Shown here: in pieces, positions 34,868-48,103 of the stretch
Layout of the letters: every line of letters begins with the position of its first letter
Position numbering within the stretch: the stretch's first letter is position 1
Assembly (NCBI GenBank): GCA_033980235.1
Contig: CM067068.1
Location: 34,945,546-35,009,545 of the forward strand
Length of the DNA: 64,000 bases
DNA from: Diadema setosum
Taxonomy: Eukaryota > Echinodermata > Echinoidea > Diadematoida > Diadematidae
Reading direction: 5' to 3'
Notes under the pieces: generated by a model
The model's database searches: none
Seen by the model: only the letters and a program-made list of their open reading frames with translations
Told to the model about the DNA's origin: nothing
Program-made: the position numbers and the translations under genes

Positions 34868-35046
34868 TTTACATGAAAACGTGATTTCTACATGGACGAA
34901 GGTGAATACTCCATAAAAGAAAAAAAGCAAAAGATGTAAGTATTTTGTTTCGTGTTCTTATCATGCTTATGGGGTTCGAACCCGTACGTGTGCAACCTCA
35001 CGTATCTTGTGACGTCGCCTTTATCCTCTCGGCCATACGTATCGAC
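34289..35046. repeat. Array module a', copy 2
   Basis: Carries the longest (TG)n of this module (about 34823-34864). The sequence before it matches the other a' copies. Confidence 0.65.
34952..35046 (-). pseudogene. tRNA-like cassette a5
   Basis: Has a 10-base insertion (TCATGCTTAT, plus strand) just past the B-box and an A-box TGGCCGAGAGG. Otherwise like a3. Confidence 0.5.
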
Positions 35047-35099
35047 GAGAAATTATGAGGAATGTAAACTTATGTATGTGAAAGATGAATCAGGAATCG

Positions 35100-36479
35100 C
35101 TTCGTCCACATTCCATTCGCATTTTCAGTTTTTAGCTGTAAAGTTATCAACCTGATGAGGAGATTTGAAAAAATAAAATGCATGATTACTGCAGCTTATT
35201 GTCTGAGCTACCACATACTTAAGTTTCAGAGGAAATGGAGCAAAATCAGCTGAAATAAAGGTGCTGAAACGTTGTCAAGTCAATGCATGGTTTAAAAAAA
35301 AAAATCACCTCCCTTAGACATAACACGTCAACTTGTCTGATTTTGAGTCTTTACCTTTAATCACAATTTGAAGTATGATGGTAAGTCTTCTCGAACGAAG
35401 AGTGTGGAACGGAAGCTTCTACGTGAAAGATGAATCATGACGATCACCCGTGACCGACACATCTTCAAAGGGATCAGTTATTAGAAGTGGAAGCCTCGTG
35501 CCAAGATATTGTCTCAGCAATTCCAAAGCAATGATACCCTTACATTTAGGTATACCATAATTTCCCTCTGAAATCATTGGTATTATTCATGTACAATTGC
35601 TTGCCTTGTCCATAAACTTTGCTTTATAAACTTTCAGTGAAAGGTGTTACATAACATAATTCTGTAACGCCATTAGCAGTGATTGACTACATAAATAAAG
35701 ATATATCAAATTGAACGCTTAGCGCGTGTAAAAGGGGGATTTTAGCCTGATGTTGTGTTATTCACTGCTCAGATACCAACAACACTCATCACCTACGGTT
35801 ACTTATAGAGAAATAGCCATGGCGAAAAATCTCAAGGTTTTCCTTTTCTTTGGCAGATAGACACACAACCCCTTTGAACACACTATAATTGACATGGAGG
35901 GACATGAAAAAGTTCGTTACTACTACTAAACAGTGATGCCTTCTACTCATGTGGCACAAGATACCTCTATAGCAATATAAAACCTGTCTACAATTCCGTT
36001 ATTGGGTCAAACAATAGCAACCTGGAATTTCAAAGAGACGAGCGAGACGCCATACACCTGGCCTAGAGTTAATTTATTCAGTTGCCATTCCTGCTCCAGT
36101 TGAGTTATGTAAATTATTTTCCGACCTGTCTTGTGCAGTGTAACAGGAACAAACGTAGAGAAAAGGAAGGAGAAAACGAAAGGTGGCAAGCGGGGCACTG
36201 TATATCAAGGGCAATTTACAACCTTACGTATGATAAATGAAGCAAATCCAACCTCCAGCCTCCGACAAAAAAAAAAGGGGGGGGGGAACTTGAGTGACTG
36301 TGTGTCGTGGGGTAATGACATCGGAATGAGGCTGAACTGCCAAAAGAAAAACAAAGAAAGAGAGAGAGAGAAAAAAAAAATAATAGCGTCCTGCGGGTCC
36401 CGAACATCTCGTCCTAAGGTAGTGCATAATGACCATGCAGCGCGCTAAGCGACTATAAAGCCACACGGCTGTCCCGAAG
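35100..36479. repeat. Array module B, copy 3, with R-head
   Basis: Full length, ending in cassette b5. A G8 run follows an A10 run near 36275 where other copies have A only. Confidence 0.7.
36388..36479 (-). pseudogene. tRNA-like cassette b5
   Basis: Same arm and loop as b3 (TGCAT-GGTCATT-ATGCA). The B-box-like word is GTTCGGGACCC. Confidence 0.5.
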
Positions 36480-36489
36480 ATTGGATGTG

Positions 36490-37084
36490 AAATTCATATC
36501 TTTATATCATTTACAACATGAAAAAGTTCATTACTACTACTAAACAGTGATGCCTTCCATTCATGTGGCACAAGATACCTTTATAGCAACATAAAACCTG
36601 TCTACAACTCCATTATTGGGTCAAACAATAACAACCTGGAATTTCAAAGAGATGAGCGAGACGCCATACACCTGGACTAGAGTTAATCAATTCAGCTTCC
36701 ATTCCTGCCAGTTATCTAAACGTACATGTTCCTACCTATCCTGTTACAATATTACAAGAACCAATGAAGAGAAAAGGAAAGAGCAAACGAAAGGTGGCAA
36801 GCGGGACACTGTAACAAGGGGCAATTTACAACATTAAGTGTGACAAAATTAATGAAGCGAACCCAATCTCCAAACTCCAATACAAAACGAGGGAAATAGA
36901 GCAGCCGTGTTCACGGGTTACGTATACTTGGTAAAATAATACGATAAATGACATCGGAGTAAAGCTGAATTGCCGGAAAAAAAAAAGAAAGAGAAAACTT
37001 CTGCGGGAGTCGAACTTCTCGCCTTCCGGTATAGCGTTATGAATACCCAGCGCGCTAAGCGATTACGCCATATGGCTGTCCTGG
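36490..37084. repeat. Array module B2, copy 3
   Basis: Full length. The CTGTTACAATATTACAAGAACC site is empty; it is the closest paralogue of the target used at 54841 in copy 4. Confidence 0.7.
36999..37084 (-). pseudogene. tRNA-like cassette b2-3
   Basis: B-box AGTTCGACTCC; the anticodon-like segment reads GTATTCATAACGC with one substitution relative to b2-2. Confidence 0.5.
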
Positions 37085-37489
37085 AGATTCTATGCGAAAC
37101 TTAAATGTATGATAATACTGTCGTGACAGTGCTGACTGAGATGGCGCTATTCAACTTCCCACAAGTGGCCGCGTGGATTCGACCAATATACAGTTGCAAA
37201 GAACAATCGGGAATCATTCCGTACAGATTGCATTCTCATTTTCATTTTTTAACTACAAAATTGTCGACCTGATGAGGAGATTTTAAATCATAAAATGCAC
37301 GATGACTGCAGCTTATTGTCTCAGCTACAACATATGTATGTTTCAGAGGAAATGGAGCAAAATCAGATGAGGTAAAGGTGCTTAAACGTTGTCAAGTCAA
37401 TGCATCGTTTGAAAAAAAATCACCTCCCATAGACATAACACGTAAACTTGTCTGATTTTGAGTCTTTACCTTTAACCCGTTTAGGACGT

Positions 37490-37554
37490 GTCCCGAGTAT
37501 ACTCGGGCTGACGTTTTCCAGGCTGTGGACTGGTCCCGAGTATACTCGGGCTGA
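37490..37554. repeat. Twin 16-bp palindromes near piggyBac-like left end
   Basis: GTCCCGAGTATACTCGGGCTGA occurs twice, 43 bp apart (37490-37511 and 37533-37554). Each copy contains the perfect palindrome CCCGAGTATACTCGGG. The pair lies 14 bp inside the TIR; no copy exists at the right end. Subterminal palindromes are typical transposase or host-factor binding candidates. Confidence 0.8.
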
Positions 37555-37757
37555 GAGAGTGAAATGAACACGCATTTTTAAACTTAGAATTTCACCAACA
37601 ATACGATGCCTATGTTGAAAATGATTTATATTTTGTGGGACTACATACATCAAAGTTTCCATCTGTGAACATTTTGTGATGATTGGTCATATCTTATGTC
37701 TATAAACAAGCAAAATATTGACAAACATGAGTGCAATTTTCACGACATTCAGACCTT

Positions 37758-37883
37758 CGCAACGGTCGGGAAACTGACCAATGACGAGCGACCAGCCGCA
37801 CGCTCTGGCGATCTCATTTGCATCGGTATGCAAATTGTCACACTCAAGTGAATAGCGTGCGTGCGGCGGTCAAGACCGTTGCG
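37758..37883. repeat. 126-bp concentric imperfect palindrome with octamer core
   Basis: The outer arms CGCAACGGTC (37758-37767) and GACCGTTGCG (37874-37883) are perfect inverted copies. The middle arms share GACC(A)GCCGCACGC. The core is ATTTGCAT-CGGT-ATGCAAAT (37816-37835), two POU-octamer words facing each other. The midpoints of the outer and inner arms are within about 5 bp. Confidence 0.75.
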
Positions 37884-38174
37884 TGCACGCACCTACCTTA
37901 TTAGCACACATTTACATGATAAAGTATTGTAGCATACTACTTCGTGTTATATCAGTAATGCAATGTCGTACTTCTGGATTTTCTATGAAAGCCATCTCGG
38001 CATGGCAACCTGCTTACCATTATTGGCATGAAATGTTGGCCTTCTTCTTCCGCTGCAGAGTCCTGGGATTTACCAAAACTCGGCGAATTGAATAAATTCA
38101 AAAGTAAATCTTTTGCGTGTCCCTGCATGCATGTAATGTGTGTGAATGTTTCTGTATCTGTTTGGTATCATGAC
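37884..38174. other. Left unique region of piggyBac-like insertion
   Basis: AT-rich single-copy sequence between the palindrome and the first ~3-kb unit. No coding frame is supported. Confidence 0.4.
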
Positions 38175-40582
38175 AGCGATGTTGCTTGTAGTTGTTTGAA
38201 GAGTTTTACCGTCATGAATAATATTCTGATTATGTTATAAAATCGTAAAAAAAAAAAGAAACCACTTGGCCAAGAACAAACCGAGTAGGGGATGTACTGC
38301 ATACAAACAACGCAGTCGATTGTGCTACTTCATCGAAGTCGTAAATTCATCATGGCGTAACACAGCGTCACATGTGCACGTGTTATGGGCGAGAATATTT
38401 TAAATAAACCAGCTGGCAAGAGTATCAGATTACATTGTATATTTATGAATAGACAGGATGCAGACACAAAAACACTCCTAGATAGACCCTCTCGTAGACG
38501 CAACCTAAAAGGGCAGGGGATTATGAGCATAATAGAGAAGGTCAAAGGTCGATAACTGACAGTCTTTTCGTTTCTGTACCGGTCCATATAGAATGGATGT
38601 TAGCGATGTGCTTCGTAAGTTTATGTAACCATAACTTTATGGTTGTTGGGAATTGAATGTGCAAGTTCTCATGTGCATGTTCCAAACATTAATTTATTAT
38701 AGAAATTAAAGTGCAAACAACGAAATGCGCTGCAATAAAGCGAATAAGACACATGGCACAAGTTTTCTCTCATACGTTTATGGCATTTGCGAGAAATTGT
38801 CTATGAAAAAAAAAAACGATCGGTATTTGGGATTTGCAGCATTTCAAAAAAGTATATTAGATAAAATTATATCCCATATTACGTTCATAGTGACAATGGT
38901 GATTTTGCCTGTTTAGTCTATATTTCTATTTTTTGTATGAATTCTTTATAATATGCTTATTTACGGATGCAGTCGCTATATAAATTATTTAAACGTTTAG
39001 AAATCTGGGTTTTTAGTCCATTTCTTTCGTAAGTTCATAAGTCAAAATGATTTTACTATCATTGAGTTGCAAGGATTTCAGCCAAACGCCACTGGTTGTA
39101 CAATCCATTTTCAGTCAATCGGATATGACAACTCATGCCGAAAAAAAAAAAAAAATTCATTCAAATTACACTGTAGTAGAAAACGCTACAAATTTGCGAA
39201 GCGGTCATTCAATTCTGCGAAAGACGGAGATGTGATTATGGAGCGCTTCAATTATTGTAGCACTCGACTTTTTGGGAGTAAGGTATTTCGAGCAATAAAA
39301 GTACGAAATGCTCTTCTCTTTATTTGATGTAATTAATGTTTTAATGCTATCACCAAAGTGGTTTAAGCTCTTATTGTGCATGTGTCTTCTCTCTATCTAC
39401 CTCTGTATTTAGGTACATACTTTCAATCGAATTAAAGACTTTATGAGATCGCGTTGCAGCATTTTCATATTCATAAACGATTGCAGCAAATGCTCGTTTG
39501 CTTTATGCATTATGCACATTGAATGAGAAAAGTACTTTATTTTCCGTCTTTTATCGGGGAATGATTGGTATGCACAATGAAATAAATATTAATTTACACT
39601 CTAGACAGAAGAGAAGATCATTTCAGGGGAATTAGCCCTCTGCTATGAGAGATCGAAGAATGTCGGGAGAAATGGTGTAATTTCAACAAACATGTCTTTT
39701 CCTTATTTTTTGAAGTGATGTAACGATGTTAGGCCTTCAAGCCTGTGTGGCATGTGCTCGCCATTCTTCCATGGTCATGACGACTTCTTCAGCTTCCAGG
39801 TGGCCAACCTTTTGTTGCTAAATTGAATGAACTTTTCCGACGAACTCGGAAATGCTACCTGCGACTCTGTTTGAAAAAAAAAAAAAAAAAAAAACTCTCT
39901 CACATAGAGACGAATATGAGTTCTCGATTGGCATTCTAAATTGAAGTGTGTTCATGCTACATTTTTGAAGTGATAGGATATAGCGAAAGGAAAACAAAGC
40001 TGAATGATCATCTTCATGGAACTGTATTTTTTGTTACCGATTATGAATTACCTAACTATGAATTGAAAGACAAACATACGCAAAAAACGACTGCAAAATC
40101 TTCGCATAATGCACCATTTTGTAAACTCAGGTTTGCCATTTTGCTTTTCCTTTATGACACATTATTTGCTTCGATTAGTGCTCCTTCATTCTATCTCATT
40201 ACATTTCATCACTTTCCTTTCCAGCTATCCACTACATTCCCGTCTACAAACGTATAGATTGGTTATTATATCATTGATGGTGGCGGTCACTTCTCCAAAA
40301 TATTTTGCCTGTTATATATATTATAATCTAAAAAGATATTACCATAACACAGACAGGCAAACCTAGCCGTGTGTAACATTACATTTCGATTACAAAAGTG
40401 TGATCGGATTACCATCCACCAAACAAAATTTAGAAGACCACCATATTTCTCCCCCCCCCCCTTTCCATCTCTCTCCCTCTCTTTCCCGTAATATAATTCT
40501 TCATTATCATCTACAAATGTGTGGATTGAATATTATCATTGATTGTGACGATCACTTCTCGAAGATATTTTTGCCTGTATTA

Positions 40583-40649
<67 letters not shown>

Positions 40650-41390
40650 CTAAAAAGATGTTACACTACCATAACACACATTTTATAGGCAAACCAAGCT
40701 GTGTATAATATTACATTTCGTTTGCAAAAGAGTGTTCGGATTACATCCATCAAACATAATTTAGAAGACCAGCCTATTTTTTTTTTCTCTCTATCTCTCA
40801 ATCTTTCTTCTTATTGCATAGACTCCAATGTTTCGCCTGAAGACCGGAAGACCTCATAAATGTTATATCAAATATACATATTCATCAAAACAATCAGCTT
40901 TCCTGTTAGTGATTTCTTTTTATCATATGATGAATAACTTATGTCTTATCACTTTGTGAAATCTTATTTCATGTGATTCGTAATGAGCAATATCTTCCCC
41001 GCAGTACGATAGAGTTATAAGTCAATCGTAAGATTGCACTAGTAAAACTGGCAGCATTTAAACCCCAACAGTAAAATCACAAATGCGCTCGTTGATATCT
41101 TTTATTTATCCCAGGGAAACCTAAGTTATATCTGTAGGCAGTCATGATGGATAATTTCAGAAAGCAAACTTCTTTATACACACAAACTTCAGTGTGGATG
41201 GCAGGTATCGCAAGAGCATTTTTCAGATTTAGTCATCATTAGTTATCAAAAACAGCCAGAAAGATGCAGTGATTTATTTGAATATTGAAGATCCCATCAG
41301 GCTCTTGTCAATATTATGAAAAAAATAATTGCTGAAAAAAACCAAGAAACAAACTGAAATGAAAAATTGGTCTGCAAAACTCAACTTTGA
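38175..41390. repeat. Internal ~3-kb repeat, unit 1
   Basis: Begins near GTTGCTTG...TTATGTTATAAAATCG and has the landmarks GGTTACATTG-like/AATAGACAGGATG (about 38430), GATTGCAGCAAATGCTCGTTT (about 39480), CTTCAAGCCTGTGTGG (about 39737) and a 64-bp (TA)n at 40586-40649. It is the longest and most diverged of the three units. No gene found. Confidence 0.75.
40586..40649. repeat. (TA)n microsatellite in unit 1
   Basis: Almost pure TA for about 64 bp; unit 3 has a similar expansion at the equivalent place, while unit 2 has only a short ATATATAT run. Confidence 0.9.
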
Positions 41391-43284
41391 TGATGCTTGA
41401 AGTTTTTTTTTTTTCTTTCATACGTATGAATGACAGCCTGATTATGCTATGAGATCGTTCAAAAAATCTACTTGGCCAACGAACCAAAAAGAGGATTTAC
41501 TGTATAATATTCATACAACGCAAGAGCCGATATTGTCACTATGGGGTCCTATATATTCATCATGGTAAAACACAGCCTAACATATGTGCGTGTTTTAGGC
41601 AAGAATACTTTGAATAGACCAGGTGGCCAGAGTATCAGGTTACATTGTACCTCCTTGAATAGACAGGATGTTGATACAAAAACATTCCTAAGACGCACTC
41701 GTAGACGCCATCTGAAAAGTCGGGGATTATGAGCATAATAGAGAAGTTCAAATGCCGATTACAGACAGTCTCTTTTTTCTGTACCGGTAGAATGCATTAT
41801 AGTGATGTGCTTCGTATGTATTACGTAACCACTTTTACGGACCCCAATGATTTTATGGTTGTTGGGAAGCGAATGTGCAAGTTCTCATGTGGTTGTAACC
41901 AACATATATGTATAGAATTTAAACTTCGACAACGAAATACGCTGCAATAAAGCGAGTAAACAAGACATATGACATTTTTTTCTCTCTCATACGCTTAGCA
42001 TTCGCCAAAAAATTGTAGATATAATTATGATGTTCGGTATTTGATGTTTGCAGCATTTCAAAGAAGCAGTCAAAATAAAATAATGTTCCATATTTCGATG
42101 ATACCGACGATGGTGATGTCGACTGTTTAGTCTTTTTTGTTTTAGTTCTGTATGAATTCCTCATAATATGCTAATATTCGGCTATAGTCGCTCTGTCAAT
42201 TACTTATACATTTAGAAGTTTGAGGTGTTTCAGTCCACTTCTTTCGTAAGTTCACGAGTCATTTTTTTTTTTCGATCATTGAGTTCAATCCATTTATAAT
42301 CAGTCAAATACGACAACTTATACGGGAAAAAAAACCCGATTTTTCTTTTTTTTTCTTTGTAGAAAGCGCTGCAAATTTGCGAAGTGGTGATTCAATTTTG
42401 CGAGAGACGGAGATGTGATAACCACATCGCTTCAATTGAACACTTTGTTTAGGAGTAAGGTATTTCGGGCAATAAAAACATGAAATTAATGTTCTTGTCT
42501 TATCTCATGTTTATCGATGTAATCAATTTTTTTTCATGTTGCTATTGAAGTAATTAATGCACTTATCGTGCCTGTGTATTTTTTTTTATGCCTACGTATA
42601 TCTCTGCATTTAGGTATGCCTACATTCATTCATTCCATTAGACTTCGTGAAATCGCATTGAAGCATTTTCATATTCATAAACGATTGCAGCAAATGCTCG
42701 TTTCCTTTATACATTATGCTTATTGAATGAGGTTAGTACTTCATTTTTGTTTTTGCCTTTTATCGGGGGATGACTGGTATACACAATAAAAAAAATATTG
42801 ATTTACACTCATGACATAAGAGAAGATCATTTCAGCAAAATTAGCCGTCTGTTATGAGATATCAAAGAATGCCGGGAGAAATGTCGTTTATTTCAACAAA
42901 AATATCGTCTTTTCCTTATTTTCTGAAGTGATGTAATAATTTTAGGCCTTCAAGCCTGTGTGGCTTGTGCTTGCCATACTTCCATGATCATGTCGGCTTC
43001 TTCTACAGCTGCCGGATGGCCAACCCTTTTTGTTGCTAAATTGAATGAATTTCTCCGTCGAACTCGGGAATGCTCACCTGCTACCCTGTTTGAAAAGACG
43101 CTCTCTCATATTGAGACGAATTTTAATTCTCAATGGACATTCTAATTTGAATTGTGTTTAGGCTACGTAATTTGAAGTGATAGGATATAGTGAAAGGAAA
43201 CTGAGATTGAATGAACATCTTCATTGCGCGATCTTTTTTTTTTAAGGCGATTTTTAATTATCTAACTGTGAAATTAGAAGACAA

Positions 43285-43321
<37 letters not shown>

Positions 43322-44270
43322 TTCAATGACTGCAAAATCTTTGCATAATGTTGAACCATTTTGAACACTCGAATATGCCGTTTTGCTCTTCCTTTGTAAT
43401 ACATTTGCCTCGATTAGTGCTGCTTCGATTTATCTCATTGCATCTCATTACTTTCCTTTCCAGCTATCCACTTCTTCATTCCCATCATCTACAATTAATC
43501 GTTTAGATTGAATATCCCCATTGATGGTGGAGATCACCTTTTCAAGATACTTTGCCCGTATTATTATATATAATCTCATAAGATATCACCATAACACAGA
43601 TTATAGGCAAACCTAGCCGTGTGTAATATTTCATTTCGTTTGCAAAAGTGTGCTCAGATTACCGTCCATGGAACTAAATAATTTAGAAGACCAGCCTATT
43701 TTTTTATCTCTTTATCTCTCAATCTTTCTTCTTATCGCATAGACTCCGATGTTTCGTTTGCAGACCGGAAGAGCTCATAAATGCTCCATCAACTGACTTG
43801 AATAGGTGTTTTATATATATATAACAATAATCTATCCCGTTTGCTGATGATTATCATATCACTGTGTGACATTTAATTTCAAGTGATGTGCAGTGAACAA
43901 TACCTTCTCGCCATCACGGTAGAGTTGTAAGGGAATCATGATTGCAGATAAAATTTGCAACATAAAACCCGACAGTAAACTTACAAATGCGCTTGTTGAT
44001 CTCCTTTATTCATCTCATGGAAATCTAAGTCATATAATTATGGTCGAAATCTGGAGGCAGTCATGGTGGATAATTTCACAAAGCAAACGTCTTTATACAA
44101 AAATGCATGGAGTTCGCAGGTTTAGTCACCATTAGCTGTCAAAGATTGCAAGAAAGATGCAACGATTTATCTGAATATTGAACATCCCATCAGGCTCTTG
44201 TCAACATTGTTGAAACAAAACCAAGAAACAAACTCAAATGGAAGATTGGTTTGAGAAACTCAACTTCGAT
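41391..44270. repeat. Internal ~3-kb repeat, unit 2
   Basis: Colinear with unit 1. Landmarks lie at about 41660 (AATAGACAGGATG), 42683 and 42948, with a 32-bp (AC)n at 43288-43319. About 2.88 kb long; closer to unit 3 than to unit 1 by eye. Confidence 0.75.
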
Positions 44271-46460
44271 GTTGCTTGAAGCTTTTTTTTTTCTCTCTCT
44301 CATACTTATGAATGACAGCGTGATTATGTTATAAGATCGTTCAAAAAATCTACTCGGCCAACGAACCAAATAGAGGATATACTGTATAATAGTCATCATT
44401 TTCATACAATGCAAGAGCCGATATTGCCACTATGGGGTCTTGCAACATCATGGTGAAACACAGCGTAACATGTGCGCGTGTTATAGGCAAGAACACTTTG
44501 AATAGACCAGGTGGCCAGAGTATCAGGTTACATTGTACCTCCTTGAATAGACAGGATGTTGATACAAAAACATTCCTAAGCCGCACTCGTAGACGCCATC
44601 TGAAAAGTCGGGGATTATGAGCATAATAGAGAAGTTCAAAGGCCGATTACAGACAGTCTCTTTATTCTGCACCGGTCCATAGAATGCATTATAATGATGT
44701 GCTTCGTATGTATTACGTAACCGCTTTTACGGACCCCAATGATTTTATGGTTGTTGGGAATCCAATGTGCAAGTTCTCATGTACTTGTTACGAACATGTA
44801 TTACAGAATTTAAACTTCGACAATGACATACGCTGCAATAAAGCGAGAAACAAGACATACGGCAGAAGTTGTCTTTTTTTTTTTCTCTCTCTCACATACG
44901 CTTAGAATTCACAAATAAAAATTATGATGTTCAGTATTTGATGTTTGCAGCATTTCAAAGAGGCAGTCAAAATAAAATTACATCCCATATTACGACGATA
45001 CCGACAATGGTGATGTCGACTGTTTAGTCTTTTTTGGTTCTAGTTTTGTATGAATTCTTCATAATATGCTAAATTTCGGCTATAGTCGCTCTGTCAATTA
45101 TTTATACGTTTAGAAGTCTGGGTTTTTCAGTCCATCTCTTTCGGAAGTTCACAAGTCAAATGATTTCGCGATCATTGAGTTATAATGGTTTTAGCAACAC
45201 ACTACCGTTTTGTAGCTCAATCGATTTATAATCAGTAGAATATGGTAACTCATGCCTAAAAAAAAATAAACTTTTTTATGTAAATTTGTAGAAAGCACTC
45301 CAAATTTGCGAAGTGATGATTCAGTTTTGCGAGAGACGGAGATGTGATAACCCGTCGCTTCAATTGAACATTCTAACTTTGTTTAGGAGAAAGGAATTTC
45401 GAGCAATAAAAGCATGAAATGTTCTTGTCCATCTCATATATTGATGTGATCAAATGTTTTCATGCTGCTATTGAAGTGGTTTATGCACTTATCGTGGCTG
45501 CGTATTTTTTATAACTATTGCATTATACATCTCTGTATTTAGGTAGACCTACTTGCATTCATTCCTTTAGACTTCGTGAAATCGCATTGAAGCATTTTCA
45601 TATTCATAAACGATTGCAGCAAATGCTCGTTTCCTTTATACATTATGCTTATTGAATGAGAATAGTGCTTCATTTTCTGTCTTTTATCGGGCGATGACTG
45701 GTATACACAATAAAACAAAATAATATTGATTTACACTCATGACATAAGAGAAGATCATTTCAGCAAAATTAACCGTCTGTTATGAGAGATCGAAGAATGT
45801 CGGGAGAAATGTCGTTTATTTCAAGAAACATATCATCTTTTCGTTATTTTCTGAAGTGATGTAATGATAGACCTTCAAGCTTGTGTGACATGTGCTCGCC
45901 GTTCTCCCATGGTCATGTCGTCTTCTTCTATCAGCTGCCGGGTGGTCAACCTTTTTGTTTCTAATGAATGAACTTCTCCGACGAACTCGGAAATGCTCAC
46001 CTGCGACCCTGTCTGAAAAGACACTCTCTCACATTGATGCGAATCTGAATTCTCGATGGGAATTCTAATTTGAATTGTGCTAATGCTACATTTTTTGAAG
46101 TGATAGGACATAGTGAAAGGCAAACGAGGTTGAATGAACATCTTCATGCCGCTATCTTTTCTTCTTTTTTTTTGTTGGCTATTTTGAATTACGTAACTAC
46201 GAAATTGGAAGGGAAACGTACACAAAAAAATGACTGCAAAATCTTTGCATAATGTTGTACCCTTTTACCCTTTTTTGCCGTTTTGCTCTTCCTTTGTAAT
46301 ACATTTGTCTCAATTAGTGCTCCTTCATTTTATCTCATTACATCTCATCACTTTCCTTTCCAGCTATCCCCTTCTTCATTCCCATATACAAACGTGTAGA
46401 TTGAATATTATCATTGATGGTGATGATCTCTTCTCCAAGATACTCTGCCCATAAAGTTTA

Positions 46461-46523
<63 letters not shown>

Positions 46524-47290
46524 CATATGTATTATATAAAACGTAGAAAGATATTACCAAAACACAGGCTGTAGGCAAACCTCATCTTGTATAATTTTAC
46601 ATTACGTTTGAAAAATCTTTTCAGATTATCTACCGTCAATCAAACAAAATTTAGATGACCAGCCTATTTTTCTCTCCTTTTTTTTTTCTCATCGTATAGA
46701 CTCCCCTGTTTCATCTGAAGAGCTCATACATGTTCTGTCAACTGGCTTAAACGGGACCGGCGTTTTATTCTTAGTTTTTTTTTCTATGTAAGAAATAACG
46801 ATACTCATTTAGGTTGGATATTACTTTTATAATAATTAAATATATGTCTTGTATCACTGTGTGAAATCTCGTTTCACTTGATACATAGTGAATAATCATT
46901 ATCTTCCCGACATTACGTCGAAGTTGTAAAGGAATTGTATAAGATCGCACTGAAAAATAGCAGAATAAAACCCCGATAATAAACTCACAAATCCACTCGG
47001 TGATATCTTGTATGCATCCAATGAAAACCTATTATAAATCGCATGATCAAAATTTGTAGGTAGTCACGATTGATAATTTCAGGAAGCAAACTTCTTTATA
47101 CAGACTTCTTCAGGGGATGGCAGGTATCGCGCAAGCGTGGATTATGCATTTTTATTCGTCTCAAAGAAAGTTAGAAAGATGCAAAGATTTGTTTGAATAT
47201 TGAACATATTCCAGGCTCTTGTCAATTTTATGGGAATTACTGAAACAGAACCAAGAAATAAACTCAGGTGGACGTTATTCTATTACGAAA
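44271..47290. repeat. Internal ~3-kb repeat, unit 3
   Basis: Landmarks at about 44548 (AATAGACAGGATG), 45613 and 45872; a (TA)n expansion at about 46458-46527. The repeat fades near the ATTTCGACTTTGAT word at 47288. Confidence 0.75.
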
Positions 47291-48103
47291 TTCGACTTTG
47301 ATAAATCAGTATCACCAATTCTACTTGTAATATTACATCGTTGATGGTTTGCCTAGTGTTGAAATAAAGCCACGTGTTTCTGTTACAGACACGCGAGCTT
47401 TGTATTTGGATACAAGTAGCGGGGACAAACAAGGTGTAACAGATTTTCAAATGTTGTATACAATGAATAAACTTCCTTCTGTTTCCAAAATTCATTGACT
47501 AGCTATGGTAAGGAATTTTGTGAACAACAGGAAGTCAAGAGTGGGTTCGTGTGCCTTTGATATCGCCACAATACGAGATTTACTTGGCGTGTCTTACAGT
47601 CGTGTAAATGGAAATACGCAAGCCTGTACACAATCCTCCGATCGATCGCTTTTCATTGAAAGACTTTGAAGGCTTGTGATCAACGGATTACAGTTTCCAT
47701 AAAAGATTGCCTCCGTGAATCAGTAAATTCAAGACAGTTATGTAGTAGAAATTTGCGACACCCTCGACATAGCCTGGTGCCCAATAATAAAAGACGCTAT
47801 TCATTCGAGTTGACGAGGGAACGTAAATTGACGATCGTACCATGGAGCTGGTAGCTCCATGATCGTACAGTACGTGAAGTTCAAAACGCGCGCGCGAACC
47901 CAGATAGTGAAGGAAAGCGACATTATTATTCATGAGCGGTCGTTATTCATCCAATCAGAAAGCGGATTCCTACACCGCATACACGGCAATTTGATGATTG
48001 GGTAAAGCGGGACCGTAAGTCACACCCCCTTAGTAACCCTCGGTTCGGGCTCGATTTTGGAAAACCTGTCCGTCTGTGGGGGTGTTCGCTCGCCAAAGCA
48101 AAC
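47291..48103. other. Right unique region of piggyBac-like insertion
   Basis: Single-copy, less AT-rich toward the right end. It includes a hairpin at about 47839-47872 (ATGGAGCT-GGT-AGCTCCAT flanked by CGATCGTAC / GATCGTAC) and GCGCGCGCG at about 47888. No coding frame is supported. Confidence 0.5.

Noticed and set aside
45875..46225. 116-codon minus-strand frame as a candidate piggyBac-element gene
   Set aside because: The equivalent positions in the other two ~3-kb units are broken by stops, and no transposase motif is visible.
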